From Bidens hawaiensis (lineage: Eukaryota; Streptophyta; Magnoliopsida; Asterales; Asteraceae), in contig JAIQDT010001666.1 of the NCBI GenBank assembly GCA_021521415.1, forward strand, positions 226,001 to 290,000: a stretch of DNA of 64,000 nt. Reading direction: 5' to 3'. Within the stretch, counting starts at the first letter, position 1; each line of letters begins with the position of its first letter. The translations under genes and the position numbers were made by a program. Shown here piece after piece: positions 1 to 10,715 of the stretch. The notes beneath the pieces were generated by a model. That model was not told the origin of the DNA and made no database searches. It worked only from the letters and a program-made list of their open reading frames with translations.

Positions 1-1052
1 CTTGCTCCATTGCCCGTAAAGAGACTAATGTCCCCTTTGTTGAGTTGTTTACTTCTTTTGAACCCCTGCAACAAATTGCAAATGTGAGTTCCACATCCGG
101 TATCAAGTACCCATGTATTTGAAGAAATAACATTTAGTTCAATATGTATAGTAAAGATAATACCTGAGGTATGCCCCGCATCCCTCTTATCTTTTAACGC
201 TTTGAGATAGGTCGGACAATTCCTTTTCCAATGACCTATCTCTCCACACTCAAAGCATGGATCTTGCGCCGCAACCTTTTGCTTCTTTTCCTTCGGTTTG
301 GTGGGCGTGATGGCTTTCCTCTTTCCCTTTCCTCGGACGTGGCCCTTGCCCTTAGCAACACTTGCTTTGGGGTTGGAGTTATGTCCCCTTTTTCCTTCAT
401 CGATTGTTAGAACGGGTAAAGCCTTTTTACCCATTCCCGCTTCGGCCGTTCTTAGCATTGCGTGAAGCTCACCAATGCTTTTGTCCCACCCATTCATGTT
501 ATAATTCATGACAAAGGTTTCAAACCTTTTGGTCAAAGAGTTGAGGATCAAATCCGTAGCCAACTCATTAGACACGGGACAATTCAACCTACGAAGCTTT
601 TCGATGTAGCTTTTCATCTTTAGGACATAAGATGAGACGGTTTGGGTTTCCTCCATACGACATGCATGAAACGCTCGAACCGTTTCGAAACGTTCCGCTC
701 TAGCTTGTTGAAGGAACATTTCCTTCAATTGAGTTATCATGTCGTATGCCCCATGATGCTCGAAATCCTTTTGGATTTCGGGAATCATAGTCCCTAACAT
801 GAGGCAAGAGGCTTGCACCGAATCTTTGGTGTACTTGACCCAATCGTTATAAGCCTCCTCATTTTCCACGTCAGGCTCGTCGGGAATGGGATCGTCTAAG
901 ACATATGATATCTCTTCTTGCTTGAGAACTATTCTCAAGTTGCGATACCAATCCATAAAGTTATTATGGTTTAGACGATCCTTTTCAAGGATGGTTCTTA
1001 AGGATAGGTTACGGGTGTTATGGGTAGAGGTGTTTGCATTGTTAGCGGCCAT
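1..1052 (-). CDS. copia gag-pol polyprotein, N-terminal 350 codons (gag, zinc knuckle, start of protease)
   Basis: A continuous minus-strand frame opens with ATG at 1052-1050 (MAANNANTST) and stays open to the left edge. Residues about 15-230 resemble the UBN2-type copia gag (DWYRNLRIVLKQEE near the start, then a run ending near TKRFETFVMNYNMNGWDKS). A basic stretch of about 35 residues follows, then one CCHC zinc knuckle, CFECGEIGHWKRNC, at residues 266-279. The copia aspartic protease begins at WVLDTGCGTHIC with its catalytic D near residue 317. Gag would form the virus-like particle and the knuckle bind element RNA in the cytoplasm; this follows from the family. The start is the first ATG after the leader and gives the usual copia gag N-terminus. 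Protease, integrase, reverse transcriptase and RNase H should continue beyond the window. Confidence 0.9.
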   Translation of the reverse strand, partial: MAANNANTSTHNTRNLSLRTILEKDRLNHNNFMDWYRNLRIVLKQEEISYVLDDPIPDEPDVENEEAYNDWVKYTKDSVQASCLMLGTMIPEIQKDFEHHGAYDMITQLKEMFLQQARAERFETVRAFHACRMEETQTVSSYVLKMKSYIEKLRRLNCPVSNELATDLILNSLTKRFETFVMNYNMNGWDKSIGELHAMLRTAEAGMGKKALPVLTIDEGKRGHNSNPKASVAKGKGHVRGKGKRKAITPTKPKEKKQKVAAQDPCFECGEIGHWKRNCPTYLKALKDKRDAGHTSGIIFTIHIELNVISSNTWVLDTGCGTHICNLLQGFKRSKQLNKGDISLFTGNGA

Positions 1053-2682
1053 CTACAAAATTTAACAAAGTTTTATTTTAGTATTATAAACAATTTAATT
1101 ATTAATACCCTTTTATTCCAGATTTTAAAATAATAATTAAATTCTAGAATCCAACGATAAATCAAATTTCGGTTAGGTGACCTTTATCCCGTTATTTGAT
1201 TTAACAAGGTAGTCAACCTTGACAATTGCAACCCTTTGCAACTTCTAGAGGTATGGGACCATTCGAAATCCTTATTTCGTGTTGGCATGTTTATCCCATC
1301 AACACCATTGGATCCCATGCTTAGGTGACCTTTATCACATGGTTTCCAATTCAAGTCGTCCTACTTGTATAAACATGTAAGATTAACATACAAGTGGTTA
1401 GGTGACCTTTATCCCACAAATATGTTAATATTACCCTAAGTATATTAGTTTGCTCAAAATGGTTAGGTGACCTTTATCCCATTAAAAGTTCCCTAATACG
1501 TTAAGTGTCATACAAAAGGATGGTGTTAGACTTGTTTCCTTGGTAATATGAAAAAGGGATTTTTAAATTTTCAAATATTCTAGTTGAAAAACATTATGCC
1601 ATATCCTAACATGCATTTAGTAATATGGCGATTTTGAAAACCAATTTTCAAGGTTCTAGTTATAATAAAACCAATTTTATTATTTGTGAGTGATCGCTTA
1701 GTTTTAATAAACCCATTTAATTAAACTAATTGACGCGATATTACCAAATATATATTAGAACCCGTTTTATGCTTGTTGTCGTTCCTATGTGACGGTTTGG
1801 ATATCCTAATATCTATCAACCACACATTACATTAAGTAAAACAAACAACCAAGCATACACATGCAAAATATAGTCATAACCGAAAACCACTAAATTTGAC
1901 CATACTTGTTAGCCGAAACAAGTGTAGGTCATAAGTCACACCTAAGGGACAAAACATGACACAAGGATGGAATGTTGACTCCCACTTGACCTTGCATCCA
2001 AATGCTTCAAGTTGCCTCTCCAAGTTGTTGTGTTCTTTTTGGGCTTGTTAATGGGCTCCAAACTTCCAAAAGTCTTCTTGGACCCAAGAGTGAAATTTAT
2101 GGGCCTAATGGGCTTGAATCCCATGATGGGCCGGTGAGGCCCAACAAGCCCAAAATTTCGGCCCAACCAATTTCACCAAATCTTGCATCTTCTAATTTTT
2201 ACAAAATGTATCCTAATACATATTTTTCTAAAAAAAGAAAATGCAACTAATCTACTTATTACATACCAACTTATGAATAAATAAATTACACAAGCCTAAG
2301 ATTATGAATTATTACAACCATATTGAATAATAAACATAATCAAAATACACATAACAACAATCAACACATCCAAGGTCTAGGTTTCGGTTATGACACATCC
2401 AAACATACCAAATGTTCTAAGCATGCAACCTAAGCAACCAATGCCCAAATTTCACAAAAAAAAACGGCCCCCCCCCCATGAGGCTACGGCCATCCCCCCC
2501 AAAATTTTACAATTTTGATATTTCATCATCCAAATGTTAAATGGTTTCCTAAGATCTTTCCATGCATGTCAAGATCTTACAAAACCATGAGGGGTAAAAT
2601 CCACCAAATTTTCGGACCTCCCTTTTCACCCATGAAAAATCCGAAAAGTATGAACACAAAAGAAGCATAAGTCCTTGTAACC
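1053..2682 (-). other. E1 untranslated leader between primer site and gag
   Basis: About 1.6 kb without a credible reading frame separates the primer binding site from gag. It holds four copies of a 20-nt motif in hairpins (annotated separately), short homopolymers such as the C run near 2470-2480, and AT-rich filler. Small frames here on either strand show no family resemblance and no start context, so I treat the region as 5' untranslated RNA, where packaging and dimerisation signals would be expected. Confidence 0.7.
1158..1500 (-). repeat. four dispersed copies of a 20-nt leader motif, each inside its own inverted repeat
   Basis: On the plus strand the motif is GGTTAGGTGACCTTTATCCC. Copies lie at 1171-1190, about 1320-1337 (one end changed), 1396-1415 and 1461-1480. 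The flanking stems differ between copies: 1158-1167 pairs with 1194-1203 (10 of 10), 1307-1319 pairs with 1338-1350 (11 of 13), and 1382-1390 pairs with 1421-1429 (9 of 9). The fourth copy has only weak flanking pairing. The loop sequence is thus conserved while the stems vary. Confidence 0.75.
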
Positions 2683-2695
2683 GGCTCTGATACCA
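2683..2695 (-). other. E1 primer binding site, tRNA-Met type
   Basis: The minus strand reads TGGTATCAGAGCC, complementary to the 3' end of plant initiator tRNA-Met. One base separates it from the LTR end at 2697, as is usual for plant copia elements. It fixes the orientation of E1 and marks 2697-3594 as its 5' LTR. Confidence 0.93.
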
Positions 2696-2696
2696 T

Positions 2697-3594
2697 TGTT
2701 GGGTTTTATACAAGTTTATCAAAGTTTCAAGTTAACCACTTTAGCATGAAAAACGCAACGGAAGCTTAGTTTTAGAACTTGTTTAATGAACATACCATTA
2801 TGTAAAACTAAAACCCGAAATACAAGGATCAATATTACAAGAACTAAATGCTAACATAATGTAAAATGTACCTCTTCTACCTTTAGAAGAAGATGTAGGT
2901 GAATGAAGAAGATGATGTCTCCAAATGGCAAGGTTGCAAGGTAGGAACCCTCAAGCTTGTATACCCCAAGCTTTGTAGCAACAACACCAATTAGTTGCTA
3001 GGATTTGAACACTATACAAGCTCACAAAACTCCCAACTTTCTGCTGAAAAAAACGTGAGGGTTGAGAGAGAAAGAGCGAATGTTTTTAACTTGATTCAAC
3101 ACTTGAAAAATTTCAAAAGAAAAAAGCTTATGCATGTAATGTGTATGGAGGTTCTTTAAAGTGGCCATCATAAGTTGCAAAAGAAAGCAAGGCCTAGGAT
3201 TGGACCAACATCTCCACCCACTTAAGGGGTGGACGGTTTTGATTTTTTTTTTTTTTTTTTTTTTTTGTTTTGTTTTAACCATTTAAAACATCTCCATTCA
3301 TTTTATAAAACTCATTTTTATAAAATGTACATACATTTATATAATTATTTAACCAATTAAATAATTAATTTATATAAACAAATTATCCAGATAATTTATT
3401 TAAATCCTCAAGTGTGATTGTTTAGAAAACCAATTTTCTAAACGCGTAGTGTTCGGTATTCGTTTAAATGATCAAATCATTAAAAGAATACATTTGGTGT
3501 TGTCTTGCTTGTTATTGGGTATGACCCGACTTGGATCAAACACAGTTAGCCACATTAGTATAATTATGTGTCTCGGGCATACGTAATTCCAACA
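2697..3594 (-). repeat. E1 5' LTR (898 bp)
   Basis: The plus strand begins TGTTGGG and ends CCAACA, giving short terminal inverted repeats TGTTGG/CCAACA of LTR type. On one side lies the primer binding site, on the other the broken E2 reverse transcriptase. The LTR carries a run of about two dozen T residues near 3243-3266 and an AT-rich stretch near 3335-3395 that could hold the promoter. The 3' partner LTR is outside the window, so the ends rest on TG/CA termini, the primer site and the abrupt switch to coding-like sequence at 3595. Confidence 0.85.
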
Positions 3595-4719
3595 GATTTC
3601 CCCTTAGATATTGCAGAATACGCTTGACCGCTGCCAGGTGAGTCACTCGGGGACTAGCTTGGTACCTAGCACATAAACAAACAACAAACATTATGTAGGG
3701 TCGAGAGGCAGTTAAATACATCAATGAACCAATCATGGCACGATAGAGGGTTGGATCAACGGTATCCTCCAATTCATCCGGTGATAAATTGTGACCCAAG
3801 GGAAGAGGAGTAGAAGGGATTTTTCCGGCAGTAATCTTGAATCGGCCCAAGACATCGTTCACATATTTTGTCTGATGAATGAAGATTCCCTTTTCAGACT
3901 GATGAACCTGCAACCCTAAAAAGAAATTCATCTCTCCAATCAAACTCATCTCGAACTTGGTTTGCATAGACTTCTCGAACTCCTTACATAACATTTCGTT
4001 CGTAGACCCAAAGATTATGTCATCAACATAAATCTGGAAGAGCAGAAGATCATCACCAATATTCTTATAAAACAAAGTGCAGTCGACAGTTCCACGTTTG
4101 AAACCGTTATCTGTCAGATGGTCGGCGAGCGTGCCATACCAAGCTCTCGGGGCTTGATGTAGACCATATAATTCCTTGTTTAATCGGTAAACACGGTCAG
4201 GATAATCAGGATCTTCAAAACCTGGAGGCTGTAAGACAAACTCTTCCTCATGAAGTTCACCATTGAGAAAAACACTTTTAACATCCATTTGATACACCTT
4301 AATATTCTTGTAAGAAGCATATGTAAGGAAGATTCGAATCGACCCTAATCTTGCAACTGGAGAATAAACCTCAGTGTAATCAATACCCTCTTACTGATGA
4401 AAACCTTGCACTACTAAACGTGCCTTGTTTCTCACAATTATCCCACGATCGTCTTTCTTACACTTATATACCCACTTAGTCGAAATTGCCTTCTTGACTC
4501 TAGCAGGGTTGTCAATAAGATCCCAAACACCTAAACGTGCAAATTTGTCGTAATTCTTCTTTCATAGCTTCTACCCAAGAATGATCTTGAAGTGCCACAC
4601 GAGGAGTCGTTGGCTCAACTTGAGAGAGAAAACAACTGAATTTAGCAACGGTTGCAACTTCAGATGAGTGTAACTCAGCATAAGCACATAGAGCATTATT
4701 TTCACTTGAGGAATTAACT
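3595..4719 (-). pseudogene. copia reverse transcriptase of E2, truncated by E1
   Basis: Read from 4719 down, the frame starts with the linker before RT (SCFLSQVEPTTPRVALQDHS near 4640-4580) and reaches palm motifs such as [17 protein letters not shown] and [19 protein letters not shown]. The catalytic YVDD is intact at 4030-4019 ([13 protein letters not shown]). Next come [20 protein letters not shown] and the start of the connection region ([12 protein letters not shown]), where E1 interrupts it at 3595. An in-frame TAA at 4393-4391 and a frame change near 4545 break it. Codons read downstream of 3595 belong to the E1 LTR, not to this protein. RNase H is missing from the window. Confidence 0.88.
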
Positions 4720-4999
4720 TGATGTATGTATTATCAGTATGTATATAATAGTAATTGTATAATATTAGGATGAAGACTGAGAGAGACAATCTGGACAGAG
4801 TTTTGTTAATTAGCTCTCAACACTTAAATTAAACGTGAACAGTGTTCACTATATATAAAAGATAGGTCTGGTTCGCTAACATCCCCTAGCGAACCAGACC
4901 TATCTTTTATATATAACTTAACTAATTATTACATTAAATATAAAACAAATACGTTAACAATAATTACTAAGACTCAAGACGCAAATCCGTGCACTAACA
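4720..4999 (-). mobile_element. solo LTR (280 bp) of a Sirevirus-type subfamily, inside E2 pol
   Basis: This block interrupts E2 between the end of integrase (LDWMLDYESL) and the linker before RT. On the minus strand it starts TGTTAGTGCACGGATTTGCG and ends ATACATACATCA, so it has TG/CA ends. Its first 200 bases match the LTR fragment at 14472-14784 and its start resembles the E2 and E4 LTRs. The flanks are TAACT and TAAAC, only a rough target duplication. It contains a perfect 28-bp inverted repeat (4850-4877 and 4888-4915). It has no internal region, as expected after LTR-LTR recombination. Confidence 0.75.
4850..4915. repeat. perfect 28-bp inverted repeat with 10-base loop
   Basis: Arm 4850-4877 is the exact reverse complement of 4888-4915, with loop AACATCCCCT. 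The arms contain TAGGTCTGGTTCGCT and its complement and end in TATATA, so the LTR TATA-like sequence is itself part of the stem. The related copy near 14700-14758 keeps only the inner stem. Confidence 0.92.
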
Positions 5000-6012
5000 T
5001 AAACTCTCATAGTCAAGCATCCAATCAAGACCCTTGCCGGTAGGAGGTGTTGTGTATCGTTGACAATCAACATGGTACCACTCTTCAACACAACCCGATG
5101 TGAAGTTGAAGACACGTTTCTTAGGTGATGCATAGCCCAATAAATATCCTTCAATAGCCTTTTCTTTGAATTTTCTCGCATCTCGTTTCAGCATCATGCA
5201 AGGACACTTGAAAGGTTCCAAAAACTTTTATTTAGGCTTTCGATTGTTCAGAAGCTCATAACTCGTCTTTTACAGCTTCTTCACAGTCAGAATACGATTG
5301 AGCGTATGCAAGCAGTATTCCAAAATTGGACAGGAAGATTTGAATCTGCAAGCATAGTACTTGCTGCCTCAATCAATGTTCGGTTATTCCGTTCAGCCAC
5401 ACCATTCGGTTGAGGTACATATGGAGCACTATATTCTCGATGGATTCCCTTTTGAATACAAAAGAAGTCCAATATAGTATTCTTGAACTCCATACCATTA
5501 TCACACCAAATACGTCTCACCTTGTATTTGTACAGTGATTTGATCTTCGTGATTAAATTTTGAACAATATATGTGTCTGATCCTTAGAACTCATAAATAA
5601 CACCCATGAGTACCTCGAATAGTAATCAGTGACAACTAAACAGTACCAATCTCCAACAATACTTTCACAATTCACGGGACCAAACAAATCCATATGAAGT
5701 TGTTCTAGATGAGTATCTATGGAGTTAGTTAATTAACTTAGACGGGTGTGACTTCTTCTTCTTCTGTTTGCCCTTTTTTCATGCAACACAGTGATCAGTC
5801 AGCTTGAAGTGCTTCACGGATACCCCATCCACCAAATAATTTGCCATCAGATAGTTTATCTTTCTGACATGAATGTGACCCTTACGCCTATGCCACATAA
5901 TCGAGTCATTCTCAGTTGATTTTGAGACAAAATACGTTTCAACAGAAGTCGTAGTCGATACCTTCATTATCATATTAAGCAAATACATACCATTTGACCT
6001 AGGAGATCGCAT
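5000..6012 (-). pseudogene. copia integrase of E2 (zinc-binding N-part and catalytic core), broken
   Basis: From 6012 down: the zinc-binding part before integrase (IMWHRRKGHIHVRKINYL, then FKLTDHC), then the core. The first catalytic Asp region reads EQLHMDLFGPVNCES near 5700, the second IWCDNGMEFKN near 5515-5485, and the Glu region PQPNGVAERNNRTLIEAAST near 5420-5375. The C-terminal part (FKCPCMMLKRDARKFKEKA) runs to 5000. At least three frame changes or stops split it, near 5778, 5580-5520 and 5280-5220. In family terms this enzyme joins element cDNA to host DNA. The C-terminal end is cut by the solo LTR at 4999. Confidence 0.85.
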
Positions 6013-6024
6013 AACAACGATGTC

Positions 6025-6348
6025 TTATGGAATGACATAACCCGGTTTGAGTATTATGCACTCCTTGTCATTAAATACCGTGGTATACTTCTCATCACAA
6101 ATTCGAGACACGCTCAACAAATTGTAATCCACTTTGTCACAATAATTTATTTTCTCGAATGTAATACGACCATTCGAAACATCTCCTTCTTTTGTAATCA
6201 TTCCCCTAGAATTACCAGCAAAAGCTACAAAACCCCCTTGAATATTCTTGACATTGGTTAGTAGGTCAATGTTTCCGGTAATATGACGAGAGCATCCACT
6301 ATCCATAATCCAGTTTTCACCAGATATAGTCTTGGATAAACTCTGCAC
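6025..6348 (-). pseudogene. copia aspartic protease of E2 (one open segment of broken pol)
   Basis: The segment contains ENWIMDSGCSRHITGNIDLL with the catalytic D-S-G of copia proteases, followed by NCDKVDYNLLSVSRICDEKY-like protease C-terminal sequence and ILKPGYVIP. It would process the polyprotein. It lies in the same frame as the gag segment ending at 6364, separated from it by one TAA codon and 5 codons of T-rich sequence. That border looks like a splice acceptor (see the finding). A frame change at about 6013-6024 separates it from integrase. Confidence 0.85.
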
Positions 6349-6363
6349 ATAAAAGTAAAATGA

Positions 6364-6830
6364 TTAGTTCAAAAAGGCAGCCCAGGCCTCAGTGTTGGGC
6401 ACCTCTTTAATTTTACTTGAAGAGTTAATATTGATTGAATCCAAATGCGGTTTAGCTGCTTGTGAATAAGTCACAGGCTTTTTCGACTTTCGTCTCAAAT
6501 ACGCGGCTTGAACTACATTTGTGTTCACATTTTTACAAATTGGTTTCGTAGGAACAAATTTGGGTTTTAAATGAACATTGATTTCATCAACATGAATCAC
6601 CTTGCGTGGATTCACATTAGAAAACATGATATGAGTCTCATCATCACAAGACATAGGTCTTTTCAAAAATTTTTTAACCAAAGGAACTAGTTTGGATTGT
6701 TCCTTAATAAACGGATGAATATTCTGTGATTTCTTCATTCCATAGTTTCTTACAATGTGACCACGTTCGCCACATAAGAAACATGTTCTCATATCAATAA
6801 ACGCACGTTGTGCTTTTTACAGAAACTGAT
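6364..6830 (-). pseudogene. E2 gag C-terminal part with second zinc knuckle
   Basis: The frame starts near CFLCGERGHIVRNY (about 6786-6745), a CCHC knuckle whose last Cys is replaced by Tyr. It goes on through a basic, Asn/Lys/Val-rich linker and ends at EAWAAFLN followed by TAA. The E6 gag has a second knuckle in the same place before protease. An upstream frame change near 6795-6830 breaks it. By position it is the RNA-binding tail of an extended Sirevirus-type gag. Confidence 0.72.
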
Positions 6831-8060
6831 GCAATAGAAGGTTGATGAGAAGCACTAGGAACATGCACTTTGTTCAAGTCATCAAATTTAACAGATTCTT
6901 TTTCATATAAAAATCAAGGTTTGAACAATTAGAAAAAATCTGTAACGTGTCAGTTCCAGTTGAGTTAACAAATTGAACTTTCTTAACATATTTTAACAAT
7001 TGTTTGCTTCAACCAATGGATATGTTGTGTTTGATACTTTAGATTTAGCAAATGCATGTTCAAGATCTTGTATCTTTGAAGTTTCATTTTTAAAGACACT
7101 TTCGATCAACTCTGGCTTGATCAAATTAAGTGGAATGTATTTTTCAGTGAACACTTTGCTAAGACCTTTTAACTTAAATACTCGACCAGTGTTTACATTA
7201 GAATGATCTGGATTTATGAAATGCATCAAATTCGCATAAGAAATTCTTGGTTTTTCTGATTTCTTAGCCTTAATCTTAGCTGGTTTTGTCAATTTCATTT
7301 TAGATGTACTTAAACCATACACAACCTTCTCAAATTCTTGAGGTTCACACATAATGTGATTTGAACGTGGAATGTTCTGGTCTTTATGTACAATTTCAGG
7401 TTCAACTACTTCCCCAATGATTACATCCTCAACAAAGACTTTGTTTCTTTGAACATGCTTTCCTTGAGTTGAAGACTGAGCAGTGACTTTTTCCTTGTTA
7501 CTAAGTATCAGTTTCTCCTCATGACTGATTGTTTCATTAACAACTTCGTTTTTTACCCACAAAAGGATTTTGGGAATAGTCATTATGAAATGGTGGAGGA
7601 ACTTCAACAAAGCCTAAACCATTTTTAGAACCCTTTTTTTTACCAGATACTTCAGTTATTTCATTCAACAAAAAGGATGAATTTCTAAATTTGTCTAGTT
7701 TGCTCTTCTACTCTAGAACTTCATTTTCAAGCTCAGTAATTTTCGTTCTTTGCTTGAGAATTTCTTGAAATTGTTTCTCATTTATGGCCATCTTAACTGA
7801 AAGTTTTTCTTTTAAATCATGATTACTAACCGAAAATCCATCAATTTTATCTTTTGATTTCTTTTGTGATTCTAATGATTTTCGATACTTATCTTTTACC
7901 GATTCAAGTTCTTTCATTAATGTATCAGTTTGAGCAGAAATAAAGTCATATTTTGACTTAACAGTTTCACAAACAGAACATGACCCATTCTTAAATAATT
8001 TAACAGAAGAAGGACTAACCTCGTCAATTTTAGCCATGCATGCGAACTACGTTGGTTGCA
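6830..8060 (-). pseudogene. E2 gag middle: coiled-coil and Lys/Glu-rich extension, broken
   Basis: Two open segments (8037-7708 and 7610-6993, with a frame break between) encode charged helix-rich sequence. The first contains KSKYDFISAQTDTLMKELES and runs to TELENEVLE, with hydrophobic spacing typical of coiled coils. The second is Lys/Ile/Glu-rich and ends with ETSKIQDLEHAFAKSKVS. No enzymatic motif is visible. The E6 gag has a similar coiled-coil segment between its two zinc knuckles, which supports the placing. Role unknown; self-association within the particle is a plausible inference. Confidence 0.65.
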
Positions 8061-9352
8061 TGTTGCAAGATTCATCAGAATCTAATTATGTCACTGGTTC
8101 ATTTTGATATGACAATCCTTTTTCACTAACATCTTTAAAATTCCCAGTTTGCTTGATCATTTCAAGATTAGCTTGCCTTCCATTGCCCAACAGTCGTTGA
8201 TTCCAATATATCCCTTCAACTATGAGTAAAGCATGTGATCTCGCAACCTTTGAAGAATCTCCCCTAGAAGGTTTATCTTTCACCTCTATAAAAGTCTTTC
8301 CAGAACTTCTGTCTTAAGAACATGGACCATTGTATTCTTTCTTTGGCTTATCACATTCCTTAGCAAAATGAACAAACTCTTGGCAATTGTAACACTTGAC
8401 CTTTAATTTATCAAAACCAACCCGTTTGTTTAATGATGATAAATATTTACTAGTTCCTTGCATAAATTTCTTCACTTTTCCTACAATTATAGCCATGTTC
8501 TATTTAAGGTCCATTAACTCTATATCATCAGGATCAATCTGATCATAATCTTCATCAGTCAATTCCCTTGTAGAAATTTTTCTACCAACCAAGATGTCAT
8601 GAATGCACAAAGGAAAGCAAAATTCTGTTCAGCCTCCTTCATGTTTACATTTGGTGGTGAAGTGAAGACATTAGCAGTTGATCCACTAGAATTATCATTA
8701 GAACTGGATACCATGAAACATACATCTGGATCACTATAGGAAGATGATCCTTCTTGTGAAGTATGAGTAAGAGATGCATTAATCGGAGCTGCAGAACTAC
8801 TCAAAGGTAAACAGCCTCCATATAAGGACGGGTCTTGAGTTTCTTTTGATGACTTTTGGCATTTCAAGTCATACTCTCTATCTTCAATCTTCTGCATGAT
8901 TTCCATTGCAGAATGATCTTCATTTTTACAGAAATAATATTCTTTAAGTACCATGAGAAACGTCGACTAAGAACTTGGAAGAGCATTTTTCACAGTATCA
9001 ATCTTATCAACTTCACTAGGTTCCATTTCAGCTTATTCATCTCAACTATAAGATGATTGATTCTTCTAAGCATCTCTTCAACAGTCTCACCTTTTAATAA
9101 GTTAAAATTTCTAAACTGAAACTTTAGCATCACCTTCTTACTCTCCTCAGTATTTCCCATACTTCTCATTTTAATGTGCTGAAACAAAGATCCACAAATT
9201 TTAATACTTCCCACTTGATGGGAAATATTGTCGGGTAATGCCATCGTTAATGTGGAATATGCATTTGTTTCAATCTCTAAAGCTTTCTTTTCTTCTTGAG
9301 AATATTGAGAAAAGTCCTTTGGAGTAAACCCAGTTGTTTCACTACCAACCAT
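8060..9352 (-). pseudogene. E2 gag N-terminal part (UBN2-type capsid domain and first zinc knuckle), broken
   Basis: The frame opens with ATG at 9352 (MVGSETTGFTPKDF). The segment 9352-8990 carries UBN2-type gag sequence (SKKVMLKFQFRNFNLLKGET, then VEEMLRRINHLIVEMNKL). A frame change leads to 8954-8559 (YFCKNEDHSAMEIMQKIEDR), then a further break to 8496-8314 with the knuckle CYNCQEFVHFAKEC (C-x2-C-x4-H-x4-C) and 8283-8086. The original polypeptide is therefore split into at least four pieces. In the family, this domain forms the particle shell and binds element RNA. Confidence 0.8.
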
Positions 9353-10053
9353 GGGTACCGTATAAACATCGCCAAGAAATCTCGAACATTATGGGTGTAC
9401 ATACCCTAGATGTGCTCTGAATCGTGGTTCCCATTTTGCAAAATCACTAAACTTCATTAAACGAGGAAATTTTGAATGTTATCCGATCTCATCATCGAGA
9501 TGTAACATTTTTTGCGTCAACATGTTTTGAGATGCCAGTGCGTAGAAACCAGCCATCTCAAAGGTATATAAAAGTTTAAGTTTAACAATTTCAAACTTTG
9601 ATACTAAAAGGTTTAAAGTGAAAATATTTGTAACGAATGGTAAGAACGAATGGATGATTATGGCAACGAATGATGAACAGTGGCGAAAGGATTATGTTAA
9701 TGAATGGGAGTACAAATCACGTGCCGAATAAAGTGACGAATGACACTCAGTTTTCACTAATGATAATGACGATTAACTATAACAAATGGAGATTCAAAGA
9801 TGAAGAATCAACACCCGAATAACTTAATGAATGGATGACGAATGTGGTAGCGAATGGTATAGTGTTTTGATAATGAATGAACTTGGCATGAATAGGTATT
9901 AGTAACGAATCCGTTGAAGAATAATTGACGAATGAATGATGACGAATGAGTTTTGATCACGAATCAGCTACAGTAGCGAATTAAGTTGTTATTCTGTTTT
10001 AACAACTTGACACGTGGCACAAATCAGTTACACTGAATTAGCGAATGGCTATC
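9353..10053 (-). other. E2 leader, proximal part, rich in ACGAATG
   Basis: No reading frame is supported. From about 9620 the sequence repeats short words such as ACGAATG, AACGAATGG and their variants more than a dozen times, without fixed period. The same word builds the hairpins of the E2 and E4 LTRs and the E4 spacer. The stretch continues at 12283 after the inserted solo LTR. Confidence 0.7.
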
Positions 10054-10574
10054 TTTAAGGCCCCGTTCCCGGAGCCATACATTGGTGTTGGATTTACTCA
10101 TAAACACAGTTCTAAATATCATAGTTAATTAAAACTTTCACGGAATAATAATTAAAGTCGACATTCGTTACAAAACATTCAAAACTTGTCTTCAAAAACA
10201 TAACACAAAACATAGTATTGAAACATCACGAAAAATCTTCTTCAGATGCCAGCCTCTTCAGCTCATGCCATGTGTCTCCCTCAAGCCAGCTGTTTCAATC
10301 TATTTACCTGCGTGCATACTAATAGTCAGTTACGCTGAGTGAGTTCTAGTTAATCAAGTTACATACAATACATCCATATACTTACTTATTCGTATCCGAA
10401 GATACGTATTACTTACTTAACCTGTTTAGATTTATTTCGTACATACATAAGTATATTCCTTCTTTCTTTCTTTCATTCTTTCTAACATACTTTTATATTT
10501 AATCTTACTTTACATACTTATACGTTTTAATGAGCATTACACCCTACTTCCTTGAGTAATATTAGGGCTCAATT

Positions 10575-10715
10575 CCATTTCTTCATTGGATATTATTAGG
10601 GTCTGGTTCCCTTCTTCCTCGAGTATTATTAGGGCCCGGTTCCCTTCTTCCTCGGATATTACTAGGGTCCGGTTCTCTTCTTCCTCGAGTATTATTAGGG
10701 CCTGGTTCCCTTCTT
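10575..10715 (-). repeat. 33-bp tandem repeat block, about four diverged copies (solo LTR copy A)
   Basis: Units resemble the minus-strand consensus GAACCNGGNCCTAATAATAC followed by TCGAGGAAGAAGG. The homologous block in copy B (58772-58936) has five nearly identical units. Because 33 is a multiple of three, it gives open frames on both strands without being coding. Confidence 0.85.

Larger units (their letters stand above)
1..3594 (-). mobile_element. E1: Ty1/copia retrotransposon, 5' part (3' part beyond left edge)
   Basis: Read on the minus strand the order is LTR (3594-2697), primer binding site (2695-2683), a 1.6-kb leader (2682-1053), then gag and the start of protease (1052-1). The outer end at 3594 abuts a broken copia reverse transcriptase belonging to E2, so E1 is nested in E2. 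The 5 bases next to the LTR (GATTT, 3595-3599) should recur at the other end, which is outside the window. The gag frame is unbroken, unlike all other elements here, so E1 is probably among the youngest insertions. This age is inferred from frame integrity, since the second LTR cannot be compared. Confidence 0.9.

Noticed and set aside
1942..2250. Overlapping frames on both strands near 2000-2250
   Set aside because: They lie in the E1 leader, have no family resemblance and mirror each other; chance frames in GGGCC-rich sequence.
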